Part shown: positions 33,891 to 43,185 of the stretch, one piece after another | Numbering within the stretch: position 1 is the stretch's first letter | Layout of the letters: every line of letters starts with the position of its first letter | Origin: Aurantiacibacter sp. MUD11 | GTDB lineage: Bacteria; Pseudomonadota; Alphaproteobacteria; Sphingomonadales; Sphingomonadaceae | NCBI RefSeq assembly: GCF_026967575.1 | Contig: NZ_CP114054.1 | Location: 186,001 to 250,000 of the forward strand | DNA: 64,000 bases | Reading direction: 5' to 3' | Notes under the pieces: generated by a model | Database searches by the model: none | What the model was told of the DNA's origin: nothing | Seen by the model: only the letters and a program-made list of their open reading frames with translations | Made by a program: the position numbers and the translations under genes

Positions 33891-35183
33891 ATGGCTGATG
33901 CCAGCGCCGAGAAGGGGAGCAATCGCCCCAAGCTCGCATTGCACGTGCCCGAGCCGCGCTACCGCCCCGGCGACGCGGTCGATTTCAGCCACCTGAACAT
34001 CAGCGAAGCCGGCGCGCAGCCGCGTCCGGACGAAAGCGCCCCGGCGAAGGAAACCTTCCCGCTCTGCGACGACCTGATCCGGGTGCTGGGTGACGACAAC
34101 AAGGCGCACGGTCCGTGGGACCCGCGCCTCGACGCCGAGACGCTGCGCTCCATGCTGCGCGAAATGGCGCTGGTGCGCGCCTTCGACAATCGCATGTATC
34201 GCGCCCAGCGACAGGGCAAGACCAGCTTCTACATGAAGTGTACGGGCGAGGAGGCGACTTCCGTCTGCGCCACCCATGCGCTGGCCGGGGACGACATGAT
34301 CTTCCCCTCTTACCGCCAGCAGGGCTGCCTGATCGCGCGCGGTTACAAGCTGGTCGAGATGATCAACCAGATCTACTCGAACAAGGGTGACAAGCTGAAG
34401 GGCCGCCAGCTGCCGATCATGTACTGCTCGAAGCGGCTGAACTTCTTCTCCATCTCGGGCAACCTCGCCACGCAGCTGCCGCAGGCGACCGGCTTCGCCA
34501 TGGCCAGCGCCAGCAAGGGCGACAGCCGCATCGCCGCGACCTGGGTGGGCGAGGGCAGCACGGCGGAAGGCGACTTCCACTCCGCGCTGACCTTTGCGAC
34601 CGTCTACAATGCGCCGGTCATCTTCAACGTCATCAACAACCAGTGGGCGATTTCGTCGTTCTCCGGTTTCGCCGGGGCCGAGCGCGCCACCTTCGCCGCG
34701 CGCGCCATCGGCTATGGCATGGCCGGCCTGCGGGTGGACGGCAACGATCCGCTGGCCGTCTTCGCGGCCGAACGCTGGGCGGCCGATCGCGCCCGCGCCA
34801 ATGCCGGCCCGACGCTGATCGAGCACTTCACCTACCGCGCCGAGGGGCACTCCACCTCGGACGATCCGAGCGCCTACCGCTCGGCCGAGGAGCGCGAGGA
34901 ATGGCCGCTGGGCGATCCGGTCAACCGGCTGAAGAACCACCTCATCGCGCTGGGCGAATGGACCGAAGAGCAGCAGGAGGCGATGGACGCCGAACTGGAT
35001 GCCGAAGTGCGCACCGCGATGAAGGAAGCCGAGAAGAACGGCATCCTCGGCCACGGCCTGCACCATCCGTTCGGCACCATGTTCGAGGACGTGTTCGAGG
35101 AACTGCCCTGGCACCTCAAGGAACAGAGCGAGCAGGCCATCCGCGAGCGCCAGATCAAGTGGCCGGAGGACCCGGCGGAATGA
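33891..35183 (+). CDS. bkdA1: 2-oxoisovalerate dehydrogenase E1 alpha subunit
   Basis: 430 residues from ATG 33891, which has GGAG seven bases upstream; an in-frame TTG at 33876 is an alternative. The thiamine-diphosphate site is seen as GEGSTAEGDFHSALTFA…NVINNQWAIS, and RAFDNRMYRAQRQGKTSFYM is typical of branched-chain E1α. With E1β it decarboxylates branched 2-oxoacids from Val, Leu and Ile and passes the acyl group to E2. The C-terminal YRAEGHSTSDDPSAYR is the conserved phosphorylation-loop region. First gene of the operon. Confidence 0.95.
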   Translation: MADASAEKGSNRPKLALHVPEPRYRPGDAVDFSHLNISEAGAQPRPDESAPAKETFPLCDDLIRVLGDDNKAHGPWDPRLDAETLRSMLREMALVRAFDNRMYRAQRQGKTSFYMKCTGEEATSVCATHALAGDDMIFPSYRQQGCLIARGYKLVEMINQIYSNKGDKLKGRQLPIMYCSKRLNFFSISGNLATQLPQATGFAMASASKGDSRIAATWVGEGSTAEGDFHSALTFATVYNAPVIFNVINNQWAISSFSGFAGAERATFAARAIGYGMAGLRVDGNDPLAVFAAERWAADRARANAGPTLIEHFTYRAEGHSTSDDPSAYRSAEEREEWPLGDPVNRLKNHLIALGEWTEEQQEAMDAELDAEVRTAMKEAEKNGILGHGLHHPFGTMFEDVFEELPWHLKEQSEQAIRERQIKWPEDPAE

Positions 35184-36241
35184 ACGACATGACCACCACA
35201 GAGGCAGGCGCGACCGAAGCTGGCGAGACCCGTCAGATGAACATGATCGAGGCGATCAACTCCGCCCTCGACGTCATGCTCCAGCGCGACGACGACGTGA
35301 TCCTGCTGGGCGAGGATATCGGCTATTTCGGCGGCGTGTTCCGCTGCACCGCCGGCCTGCAGGAAAAGTACGGCAAGACCCGCGTGTTCGACACGCCGAT
35401 CTCCGAATGCGGCATCATCGGTGTCGCGGTGGGGATGGGCGCCTATGGCCTGCGTCCGGTACCCGAAATCCAGTTCGCCGATTACATCTATCCCGGCCTC
35501 GACCAGCTGATCTCCGAAGCGGCGCGTCTGCGTTACCGTTCGGCGGCAGAGTTCATCGCCCCGATGACGGTACGCAGCCCGTTCGGCGGCGGCATCTTCG
35601 GCGGCCAGACGCACTCGCAGAGCCCGGAAGCCATCTTCACCCACGTGTCCGGTCTGAAGACGGTGATCCCGGCGACGCCCTACGATGCCAAGGGCCTGCT
35701 GATCTCCTGCATCGAGGACAACGACCCGGTCATCTTCTTCGAGCCGAAGCGCATCTACAACGGCCCGTTCGACGGCTATTACGACAAGCCCGCCAAGAGC
35801 TGGAAGGGCTTTGCCGAGGCGCAGGTGCCCGAAGGCTATTACAAGATCCCTTTGGGCAAGGCGCGCAAAGTTACCGAGGGCGATGCGCTGACGGTGCTGG
35901 CCTATGGCACCATGGTCCACGTGGCCGAGGCGGTCTGCCGCGAGAAGGGCGTTGAAGCTGAAATCCTCGACCTGCGCACGCTGGTGCCGCTCGACATCGA
36001 GGCGATCGAGGCCTCCATCGAGAAGACTGGCAAGTGCATGATCGTGCACGAGGCGACGCGGACCTCCGGCTTCGGTGCGGAATTGTCCGCGCTGGTGCAG
36101 GAACGCTGCTTCTACCACCTCGAAGCCCCGATCGAACGCGTCACGGGCTTCGACACCCCCTATCCCCACAGCCTCGAATGGGCCTATTTCCCCGGTCCGG
36201 TCCGCATCGGCGAGGCCATCGACAAGCTTCTGAGCGAGTAA
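35180..36241 (+). CDS. bkdA2: 2-oxoisovalerate dehydrogenase E1 beta subunit
   Basis: 353 residues from ATG 35180, overlapping the E1α stop by 4 bp. Transketolase-like pyrimidine domain with MNMIEAINSALDVML, LLGEDIGYFGGVFR, DTPISECGIIGVAVG and FADYIYPGLDQLISEAARLRYRS. The C-terminal transketolase domain contains LRTLVPLDIEAIEASIEKTG. The frame is open further upstream through E1α, but the overlap start fits the family. Confidence 0.95.
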   Translation: MNDMTTTEAGATEAGETRQMNMIEAINSALDVMLQRDDDVILLGEDIGYFGGVFRCTAGLQEKYGKTRVFDTPISECGIIGVAVGMGAYGLRPVPEIQFADYIYPGLDQLISEAARLRYRSAAEFIAPMTVRSPFGGGIFGGQTHSQSPEAIFTHVSGLKTVIPATPYDAKGLLISCIEDNDPVIFFEPKRIYNGPFDGYYDKPAKSWKGFAEAQVPEGYYKIPLGKARKVTEGDALTVLAYGTMVHVAEAVCREKGVEAEILDLRTLVPLDIEAIEASIEKTGKCMIVHEATRTSGFGAELSALVQERCFYHLEAPIERVTGFDTPYPHSLEWAYFPGPVRIGEAIDKLLSE

Positions 36242-36246
36242 CCGCC

Positions 36247-37533
36247 ATGGCGAAATTCACCTTCAACCTGCCCGATATCGGCGAAGGCATTGCCGAGGCC
36301 GAGATCGTTGCCTGGCACGTGAAGCCGGGTGACCGCATCGAGGAAGACGGCCAGCTGGCCGACATGATGACCGACAAGGCGACGGTCGAGATGGAAAGCC
36401 CGGTGGCGGGCACCGTGCTCGAAGTCGCCGGCGAAGTGGGCGACGTGGTGGCCATCGGCGGCATGCTGGTGGTGATCGAGACCGAAGGCGAAGTGCCCGA
36501 GGACGTGCTGGAAGAGAACGAGGCGGCGGCCGAGGCTGCGCCTGCTCCGGCTCCGGAACCGACACCCGCTCCTGCGTCGGCACCCGAACCCGAAGTGGTC
36601 GAGGAAGCACCGGCTCCCGCTCCCGCTCCCGCTCCTGCTCCGCCCCCGGCCCCGGCACCTGCCGCCGCCAAGGTTCTCGCCAGCCCAGCGGTGCGCAAGC
36701 GCGCGGCTGACCTCGGCATCGACCTGGCTGACGTGAAGGCAGCCGAGGACGGCCGTATCCGCCACGCCGATCTCGACGCCTATGTGTCCTACACTGGCGG
36801 CTTCTCCGGCGCGGCCCCCGCGCGTGCTGACGAGCAGATTAAGGTAATCGGCCTGCGCAAGCGGATTGCCGAGAACATGGCCGCGTCGAAGCGCCACATT
36901 CCGCACTTCACCTATGTCGAGGAAACCGACGTCACCGCGCTGGAAGAGACGCGCGCGCAGCTGAACGCCAATCGCGGCGATCGGCCCAAGCTGACCATGC
37001 TGCCGCTGCTGATCACCGCGATCTGCAAGACGCTGCCCGACTTCCCGATGATCAATGCCCGTTTCGATGACGAGGCCAAGGTCGTCACCCGCCACGGCGC
37101 CGTGCACCTGGGCATGGCGACCATGACCGACAACGGCCTGATGGTGCCCGTCATCCGCAACGCGCAGTCGCAGAACCTGTGGCAGCTCGCCCGCGAAATC
37201 GGGCGCCTGGCGGAGGCGGCTCGCAACGGCACGGCCAAGTCGGAGGAACTGTCCGGCTCGACCCTGACGATCACCTCGCTCGGCCCGCTCGGCGGCGTGG
37301 CGACGACCCCGGTGATCAACCGTCCGGAAGTGGCGATCATCGGTCCGAATCGCATCGTCGAACGGCCCATGTTCGTGACCGGCGCGGACGGCGTCGAACG
37401 AATCGAAAAGCGCAAGCTGATGAACATTTCGATCAGCTGCGATCACCGTGTCGTGGATGGCTACGATGCGGCTGCATTCGTGCAGGAATTGAAGCAGAAA
37501 CTGGAGGCTCCGGCCACGATTCTGGCCGGGTAA
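36247..37533 (+). CDS. bkdB: Branched-chain 2-oxoacid dehydrogenase E2 (dihydrolipoamide acyltransferase)
   Basis: 428 residues. One lipoyl domain carries the lipoylated K44 (MTDKATVEM). A Pro/Ala linker (about residues 98–138) leads to a peripheral-subunit-binding domain (ASPAVRKRAADLGIDLADV). The catalytic domain ends with the active site DHRVVDGYDAA (His and Asp). It transfers acyl groups to CoA and forms the complex core. E3 (lipoamide dehydrogenase) is not present and must come from elsewhere. Only 5 bp separate it from E1β. Confidence 0.95.
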   Translation: MAKFTFNLPDIGEGIAEAEIVAWHVKPGDRIEEDGQLADMMTDKATVEMESPVAGTVLEVAGEVGDVVAIGGMLVVIETEGEVPEDVLEENEAAAEAAPAPAPEPTPAPASAPEPEVVEEAPAPAPAPAPAPPPAPAPAAAKVLASPAVRKRAADLGIDLADVKAAEDGRIRHADLDAYVSYTGGFSGAAPARADEQIKVIGLRKRIAENMAASKRHIPHFTYVEETDVTALEETRAQLNANRGDRPKLTMLPLLITAICKTLPDFPMINARFDDEAKVVTRHGAVHLGMATMTDNGLMVPVIRNAQSQNLWQLAREIGRLAEAARNGTAKSEELSGSTLTITSLGPLGGVATTPVINRPEVAIIGPNRIVERPMFVTGADGVERIEKRKLMNISISCDHRVVDGYDAAAFVQELKQKLEAPATILAG

Positions 37534-37588
37534 TCCGCCGCTTCGGCAGGCCCGCGGGAAGGCTATCGCGAAAAGCGCGATCGGCCAG

Positions 37589-37617
37589 TTGACAGCCCCT
37601 CAAGCCTGCCCTAGAGG
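37589..37617 (+). promoter_or_regulatory. Putative tRNA-Asp promoter
   Basis: A consensus TTGACA (37589–37594), 17-bp spacer and TAGAGG (37612–37617), 48 bp before the tRNA-Asp 5' end. Confidence 0.6.
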
Positions 37618-37665
37618 CGCGCTTCCCCAAGCGGTGCAACGCCCTTGGCGCAACCCAAAGATTGC

Positions 37666-37742
<77 letters not shown>

Positions 37743-37819
37743 CTTGGGGTTCCCTTCCATCGCCGCCCGCCAGAACCGCGCACTTGCCTCCGCGCGCACC
37801 GCGCTGCACAGCATTGCGC

Positions 37820-38962
37820 GTGAGCGATGATTTCACCTTCCATTACGGTCCGCAACTGGTCTCCGGCATCGGCGCGAGCGCGAACCTTGCGCCCCTGCTG
37901 CCCGATGGGCCGGTGCTGTTCGTCACCGATGCCAACCTGCGTGCGCTGGGCCTGACCGACGCTGCGCTCAGCGGTTTCGCCGGGCGCGAGCTGGCGGTGT
38001 TCGACGAAGTGCAGGAAGACCCCAGCGAAGCCAGCGCGCTGGGTGCGGTCGAACTGGGCAGGAGCATCGGCGCAAAGGCCGTCATCGGCTTCGGCGGCGG
38101 CAGCCCGATGGATGTCGCCAAGGCGGCCGCTTACCTGCTCGGCAGCGGCGAGCCGATCGAGGACATTTACGGCGTCGGCGCAGCAACCGGCGAGGGCCTG
38201 CCACTGGTGCTGGTGCCGACCACGGCGGGCACCGGTTCCGAAGCGACGCCGATCTCCATCCTGACGGTGGGGGAGACGAGCAAGAAAGGCATCGTCGCGC
38301 CCGCGCTCTATGCCGACTGGGCCGTGCTCGACGCCGGCCTCACCACCGGCCTGCCGCGCCATGTCACCGCCGCGACCGGCGTCGATGCCATGGTCCACGC
38401 GATCGAGGCGTTCACGACCAAGCGGCTCAAGAACCCGGTGTCCGACGCACTGGCGAAAGAGGCGTTGCGGCTGCTCTCGGCGAATATCCGCGCCGCCTGT
38501 GACACGCCCAACGACCTGGCAGTGCGCGATGCCATGCTGCGCGGTTCCTACCTTGCCGGTGTCGCCTTCGCCAATGCGCCCTGCGCCGGCGTTCATGCGC
38601 TGGCCTATCCGCTGGGCGGACACTTCCACGTGCCGCACGGGCTGTCGAACGCCCTGATGCTGCCGCATGTGCTGGCGCACAACATGCCCGTCGCGCGTGA
38701 AATGTATGCCGAACTGGCAGTGGAGATCGCGCCTGATCTTGCCTCGCTGGGCACGCAGGCCCGGGCGCAGTGCTTCGTCGAGGCGCTGGTGAGCATTGCC
38801 GCCGATATCGGGCTCAGCCCGAAGCTGGCCGATGTCGGCATCGAAGCCGGGCACCTCGACCTGCTGGCGGACGAGGCGATGAAGCAGGAGCGATTGCTGG
38901 TGAACAATCCCGTCCCGATTACCCGCGAGGATGCGCGGCGCATGTACGAGGCTGCCCTGTGA
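37820..38962 (+). CDS. Iron-containing alcohol dehydrogenase
   Basis: 380 residues from GTG 37820 ([18 protein letters not shown]); an ATG at 37784 would add an unlikely Arg/Pro stretch. Group III ADH motifs: [15 protein letters not shown] and [13 protein letters not shown] for NAD binding, and [29 protein letters not shown] for the metal His ligands. It should oxidise or reduce short alcohols/aldehydes; substrate cannot be given. It is followed 10 bp later by a thioesterase gene and begins 77 bp after tRNA-Asp. Confidence 0.9.
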   Translation: MSDDFTFHYGPQLVSGIGASANLAPLLPDGPVLFVTDANLRALGLTDAALSGFAGRELAVFDEVQEDPSEASALGAVELGRSIGAKAVIGFGGGSPMDVAKAAAYLLGSGEPIEDIYGVGAATGEGLPLVLVPTTAGTGSEATPISILTVGETSKKGIVAPALYADWAVLDAGLTTGLPRHVTAATGVDAMVHAIEAFTTKRLKNPVSDALAKEALRLLSANIRAACDTPNDLAVRDAMLRGSYLAGVAFANAPCAGVHALAYPLGGHFHVPHGLSNALMLPHVLAHNMPVAREMYAELAVEIAPDLASLGTQARAQCFVEALVSIAADIGLSPKLADVGIEAGHLDLLADEAMKQERLLVNNPVPITREDARRMYEAAL

Positions 38963-38972
38963 GGATGAAGAG

Positions 38973-39404
38973 ATGAGCCGCGATCCAGCCCGTCCGCGCA
39001 GCGCCTACCGCGCCTGGCGCGAGATCCCCACGCGCTGGGCGGACAACGACGTCTACGGCCACGTCAACAACGTGACCTATTACGCCTGGTTCGACACGGC
39101 GGTGAACGCCGAACTGGTGGAGCGCGGACTGCTGGACATCGAGCATGGCGGGATGATCGGCCTCGTGGTGGAAACCTCTTGCCGGTACTTCGCGCCGCTA
39201 GCTTTCCCGCAGGTGGTCGAGGCCGGGGTGCGGGTGGCCAAGCTGGGCACCTCCAGCGTGCGCTACGAGGTCGGCATCTTTGCGCAGGGTAGCGATGAAG
39301 CTGCCGCCGAAGGGCACTTCATCCATGTCTACGTGGACAGGGACACGCGCCGCCCGGTGCCGCTGCCCGCAGACTGGCGGGAAGTGCTGAGCAGCCTGTC
39401 CTAG
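38973..39404 (+). CDS. Acyl-CoA thioesterase, 4HBT hotdog fold
   Basis: 143 residues from ATG 38973. The YbgC/FcbC-type catalytic motif [22 protein letters not shown] carries the active Asp. The rest matches the hotdog strand pattern ([34 protein letters not shown]). It hydrolyses acyl-CoAs of unknown chain. Placed 10 bp after the iron ADH, probably co-transcribed. It converges with the DUF2842 gene, leaving one base between the two stops. Confidence 0.9.
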   Translation: MSRDPARPRSAYRAWREIPTRWADNDVYGHVNNVTYYAWFDTAVNAELVERGLLDIEHGGMIGLVVETSCRYFAPLAFPQVVEAGVRVAKLGTSSVRYEVGIFAQGSDEAAAEGHFIHVYVDRDTRRPVPLPADWREVLSSLS

Positions 39405-39405
39405 C

Positions 39406-39621
39406 TCAGCCCCAGCGGCCGGTTTCCATCCAGATGAGGAAGCGTCGCAACGGGCGGATCCAGATCACGCCCAGCAGGATGTAGACCAGCGTCTGCGCCC
39501 AGACCGGCCATTCGCCGATCACCGAAGGGGCATAACGCGCGATCACCACGGCATAGACGATCAGCGCCGCCACCAGCGCCAGGATGCCCACGGGTATGCG
39601 CCAGGTCGGCTCGGTGCGCAT
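39406..39621 (-). CDS. DUF2842 small membrane protein
   Basis: 71 residues with two hydrophobic helices (about 8–28 and 38–55) and the family end IWIRPLRRFLIWMETGRWG. DUF2842 is an alphaproteobacterial family of unknown function. Its ATG shares a base with the stop of the cyclo-ligase gene (TGATG), so it is translationally coupled to it. Confidence 0.85.
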   Translation of the reverse strand: MRTEPTWRIPVGILALVAALIVYAVVIARYAPSVIGEWPVWAQTLVYILLGVIWIRPLRRFLIWMETGRWG

Positions 39622-40205
39622 CAGAACGGCCCGTAGATGCGGGTGGGGGTGATGATGGCGGTCAGCGGCATGTCATGGTCCTCTACCGGCAGTTCTTCCA
39701 CCAGCTGCACGTCCCAGGCGAGGCCGAAGGCCAGCGTATCGGGATGGGCTTCCAGCCAGCGGTCGTAGAAACCGCCGCCCTGGCCGATGCGGTCGCCGCT
39801 TTGGGTAAAGCCGACCAGCGGCATGAACAATACGTCCGGAATGACCTGTTCGGCGCTGGCCGCAGGTTGCATCAGGCCCATCGGCCCTTCGACCAGATCA
39901 CCCTCGCCGTAGGGATCGGTGTGGACATGGAAGGTCATCGGGGAATCCAGCCCCTCGATCCGGGGCAGGGCGATGGTGTGGCCCGCTTCCATGAAGTGCC
40001 GGGCATAGCTGCCGGCAGGCGCTTCGCCGGTGTCGGCGCGGTAGAGGCCGATGACGGCCCCTTCGGGCACCAGTTCGCGCACGGGTGCGGGCGGGGCGCG
40101 GAACACCAGTGCGCTCACCTCTGCCGGCAGGTTCGCAGCGTGTTCGCCCCGCGCCTTGCGCAGCGCCTTGCGGATGGCGGCTTTCTGTTGGGTAATGTCA
40201 GTCAC
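39621..40205 (-). CDS. 5-formyltetrahydrofolate cyclo-ligase
   Basis: 194 residues from GTG 40205 (MTDITQQKAAIRKALRKAR); an ATG at 40241 is possible but adds an atypical stretch. ATP-dependent conversion of 5-formyl-THF to methenyl-THF. The nucleotide/folate motif is GQGGGFYDRWL, with FMPLVGFTQSGDRIG before it. The gene follows the 6S RNA locus, the conserved ygfA position in proteobacteria. Confidence 0.93.
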   Translation of the reverse strand: MTDITQQKAAIRKALRKARGEHAANLPAEVSALVFRAPPAPVRELVPEGAVIGLYRADTGEAPAGSYARHFMEAGHTIALPRIEGLDSPMTFHVHTDPYGEGDLVEGPMGLMQPAASAEQVIPDVLFMPLVGFTQSGDRIGQGGGFYDRWLEAHPDTLAFGLAWDVQLVEELPVEDHDMPLTAIITPTRIYGPF

Positions 40206-40273
40206 GCTCGCTCCGGTATCGGAACCTGTGCCCGCGCTCAAGCAGCGCAGCGGTAGCGCATCAAGTAAGGAGT

Positions 40274-40446
40274 GGCGGAACCACCATGGGTCGTTTTCCG
40301 GGAAATCCTCTGACGCCTAAACGTCAGGTGGGCGCCGTAATGCACCGACCCCACGGCCGAACCGGTGGGCCGGGCAGGGACAGCTCCCTTGGATTGCTTA
40401 TAGCCTCAGGGATATTCACAAACGGCTCGTGCCGGGCAGTCCCGCC
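40274..40446 (-). ncRNA. ssrS: 6S RNA
   Basis: Position between zapA and the folate cyclo-ligase gene, on the same strand, is the conserved 6S locus. The sequence folds as expected. The ends 40435–40446 and 40274–40285 pair over 12 bp with G·U pairs. Inner segments 40406–40413 and 40305–40313 pair as AUCC/CUGA with UCAG/GGAU. An apical GGCCCAC/GUGGGGUC stem closes the rod. 6S RNA mimics an open promoter and binds the housekeeping RNA polymerase holoenzyme. Ends are predicted to a few bases. Confidence 0.8.
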
Positions 40447-40456
40447 AAGGGGCTAT

Positions 40457-40789
40457 CTAGGTGTTGTCCGCGCCACTCTCAAGCTGCGATGCGAGCGATT
40501 CCAGCCGGTCGGCGAGGTTTTCGAGCGCTTCGGCGCTTTTGTCGTCATTGGCGGCGGCAGGCGCGGGCGCCGGTGCGGGCTGGCTGGCCTTGGCCTCGTG
40601 CAGCTCGTCCGCCAGCAGCAGCGAGGCGTAGAGCAGGGTGCGTTCGGGTGACTGGCCGGCCAGGCTGTCCAGCGCCGCCAGCTTGGCATCGATCGATGCG
40701 CCCAGCTGCTCGATATGGGCTTCCTCGCCCGGCGCGCAGGCGATGGTGTAGCGGCGTCCGGCGATCTGCAGGGTGACGTTGCTGCTCAT
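40457..40789 (-). CDS. zapA: Cell division protein ZapA
   Basis: 110 residues. The N-terminal ZapA fold (VTLQIAGRRYTIACAPGEEAHI, then LGASIDAKLAAL) is followed by a helix that normally dimerises (TLLYASLLLADELHEA), an Ala/Pro linker and a second helix. ZapA bundles FtsZ filaments at the division site. It overlaps the upstream coiled-coil gene and precedes 6S RNA. Confidence 0.92.
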   Translation of the reverse strand: MSSNVTLQIAGRRYTIACAPGEEAHIEQLGASIDAKLAALDSLAGQSPERTLLYASLLLADELHEAKASQPAPAPAPAAANDDKSAEALENLADRLESLASQLESGADNT

Positions 40790-40995
40790 CCCTCCAGCTC
40801 CTCGATCAGCTGGTCGATCTGTTCCAGCGCGACGCGGGCTTCCTGCTGCAGGTGGTCGAAACGGCGCTGCAATTCGGGGTCCGAAGCAGGGGTGGCGGAC
40901 ACGGCGGATGCCGCGCGCTGACGCACGGCCGCCTCGATCCGTGCCGAGGCCGCTTCGATCCGGGCCATTGCCCGCGCGGTGCGCTCACCCTCCAT
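40786..40995 (-). CDS. Small coiled-coil protein upstream of zapA
   Basis: 69 residues from the ATG at 40995 (the frame is open farther but without features). It is almost all helix with heptad-like spacing (MARIEAASARIEAAV … DHLQQEARVALEQIDQLIEELEG). Its stop overlaps the zapA ATG (ATGA). A gene of this type is commonly paired with zapA in alphaproteobacteria; a role in division is inferred from the coupling only. Confidence 0.72.
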   Translation of the reverse strand: MEGERTARAMARIEAASARIEAAVRQRAASAVSATPASDPELQRRFDHLQQEARVALEQIDQLIEELEG

Positions 40996-41186
40996 TTCCG
41001 AGGAATTACCCGCAAATCGGGGGACGGCAAAGGTTTGCGCCCCCAAGCTGTGAATAACTCTCGGCCGGGTTATTGCGCCTTTTGGCCGAGCAAGGGGGTC
41101 TTGCTTGACCTTAGGGCCTGCCCCCACCACACAGCCCACAACCGAATCGCCCTGCGACGGAGCGGGGTGCCAATGGAGCGATACGC

Positions 41187-43169
41187 ATGAGCGACGACAC
41201 CGCCCGTTTCACCAACATGGCCAATGCCGTCCGCGCCCTTTCGATGGACGCGGTGCAGGCTGCAAATTCGGGGCACCCCGGCATGCCGATGGGCATGGCC
41301 GACGTGGCCACCGTGCTGTGGAGCGACTTCCTCAAGTTCGACCCCAAGGCGCCCGACTGGGCCGACCGCGACCGCTTCGTGCTGAGCGCGGGCCACGGCT
41401 CGATGTTGATCTACTCGCTGCTGCACCTGTCGGGCTACGAAGCGCCGACGCTGGAAGACATCAAGAACTTCCGCCAGCTCGGCAGCCCCTGTGCCGGCCA
41501 CCCGGAAAACTTCCTGCTGCCGGGCGTCGAAGCCACCACCGGCCCGCTGGGCCAAGGCCTGGCCATGGCCGTGGGCATGGCCATGGCGGAACGCCACCTC
41601 AATGCCACCTTCGGGGATGACCTGGTCGACCATCGCACCTGGGTGATCGCCGGCGACGGTTGCCTGATGGAAGGCGTGAACCACGAGGCGATCGGCCTTG
41701 CCGGGCACCTGAAGCTGGGCCGCCTGATCGTGCTGTGGGACGACAACGACATCACCATCGACGGCAAGGTCTCGCTGTCCTCTTCCGAAGACATTCCGGC
41801 GCGCTACGAGGCGACCGGCTGGCACGTCGTCGCCTGCGACGGACATGACTATGCCGACATTCGCCGCGCGCTGAACGAGGCCGTGGCCGAAACGGACAAG
41901 CCGACGCTGGTCCGTTGCACCACCGTCATCGGCAAGGGCGCGCCCAACAAGCAGGGCACCAGCGCCACCCACGGGTCGCCGCTGGGCGAGGACGAGGTCG
42001 CCGCCGCCCGCAATACGCTGGGCTGGGACCACCCGCCCTTCGTCGTGCCGGACGACATTCGCGCCAACTGGCTGGCAACCGGCACCCGCGGCGCCACCGC
42101 GCGCGCCGAATGGCAGACCCGCTTCGACGCGTCCGCCGACAAGGCCGAATTCTCGCGCCGCATGGCAGGTGAACTGCCGTCGGGCGACAAGGTCGCCAAG
42201 GCCTTCCACAAGTGGCTGGAGAGCGCCGAGAAGGTCGCCACCCGCAAGGCCAGCGAGAACGCGCTCGACGTGCTCAACCCGCTGGTTCCCGAACTGCTGG
42301 GCGGCAGCGCCGACCTGACCGGTTCGAACAACACCAAGGCGGGCGGCATCGGCCCCTTCAGCGCGGACGATTATTCCGGCCGCTACGTCTATTACGGCAT
42401 CCGCGAATTCGGCATGTCGGCGGCGATGAACGGCATGGCGCTGCACGGGGGCGTGATCCCCTATGGCGGCACCTTCCTGATCTTCACCGACTACGCCCGC
42501 GGCGCGATCCGCCTGTCGGCCTTGCAGCAGGTCCGCGTGATCTACGTGATGACGCATGACAGCATCGGCCTGGGCGAAGACGGCCCGACCCACCAGCCGG
42601 TGGAGCACCTGCAGTCCCTGCGCGCCATGCCCAACCTGCTGGTGATGCGCCCCGCCGACCGGGTCGAGACGGCCGAGTGCTGGCAGCTTGCCATCGCCCA
42701 GCCGGATCGTCCCTCGGTCATCGCGCTCAGCCGCCAGGGCCTGCCGCAGGTCCGCAACGCGCCCGACGAGACCGACATGTGCGCGCATGGCGGCTATCGC
42801 CTGAAGCGCGCCGGCAACAAGCGCCGCGTGGTGCTGGTCGCCACCGGTTCCGAAGTCTCGCTGGCGCTCGACTGCGCCGAGCGGCTGGAGAAGGAAGGCG
42901 TGGGCGCGGACGTCGTGTCGATGGTCTGCACCGAGCTGTTCGACGAGCAGGACGCGGCCTATCGCGCCGATATCCTGCCGGCCGACGCGCTGAAGGTCAG
43001 CATCGAGGCGGGCACCACCTTCGGCTGGGAACGCTACACCGGCACCGATGGCCTCAACTTCGGGCTCGACCGCTTCGGCGCCTCCGCCCCGGCGGGCGAG
43101 CTGTTCAAGAAGTTCGGCCTCACCGCCGATGCCATCGTCCCGGCAATCATCAACAAATTGAACGACTAA
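41187..43169 (+). CDS. tkt: Transketolase
   Basis: 660 residues; thiamine-diphosphate enzyme of the pentose phosphate pathway. Motifs: MDAVQAANSGHPGMPMGMAD, the ThDP motif GDGCLMEGVNHEA…WDDNDITIDG, and the C-terminal domain with RVIYVMTHDSIGLGEDGPTH. Length is normal. It starts a plus-strand central-carbon cluster (tkt, gap, pgk) and diverges from the zapA operon across about 190 bp that should contain both promoters. Confidence 0.96.
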   Translation: MSDDTARFTNMANAVRALSMDAVQAANSGHPGMPMGMADVATVLWSDFLKFDPKAPDWADRDRFVLSAGHGSMLIYSLLHLSGYEAPTLEDIKNFRQLGSPCAGHPENFLLPGVEATTGPLGQGLAMAVGMAMAERHLNATFGDDLVDHRTWVIAGDGCLMEGVNHEAIGLAGHLKLGRLIVLWDDNDITIDGKVSLSSSEDIPARYEATGWHVVACDGHDYADIRRALNEAVAETDKPTLVRCTTVIGKGAPNKQGTSATHGSPLGEDEVAAARNTLGWDHPPFVVPDDIRANWLATGTRGATARAEWQTRFDASADKAEFSRRMAGELPSGDKVAKAFHKWLESAEKVATRKASENALDVLNPLVPELLGGSADLTGSNNTKAGGIGPFSADDYSGRYVYYGIREFGMSAAMNGMALHGGVIPYGGTFLIFTDYARGAIRLSALQQVRVIYVMTHDSIGLGEDGPTHQPVEHLQSLRAMPNLLVMRPADRVETAECWQLAIAQPDRPSVIALSRQGLPQVRNAPDETDMCAHGGYRLKRAGNKRRVVLVATGSEVSLALDCAERLEKEGVGADVVSMVCTELFDEQDAAYRADILPADALKVSIEAGTTFGWERYTGTDGLNFGLDRFGASAPAGELFKKFGLTADAIVPAIINKLND

Positions 43170-43185
43170 GCAGGAGTTTTAGACA

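Noticed and set aside
36538..36660. Pro/Ala-coding repeat in the E2 gene as a DNA repeat or CRISPR-like array
   Set aside because: It is the flexible interdomain linker usual in E2 acyltransferases; the units are codon-level, not spaced repeats.
37565..37581. ATCGCG/CGCGAT hairpin after the E2 gene as terminator
   Set aside because: Six-bp stem without a T run; it may be chance in GC-rich DNA.
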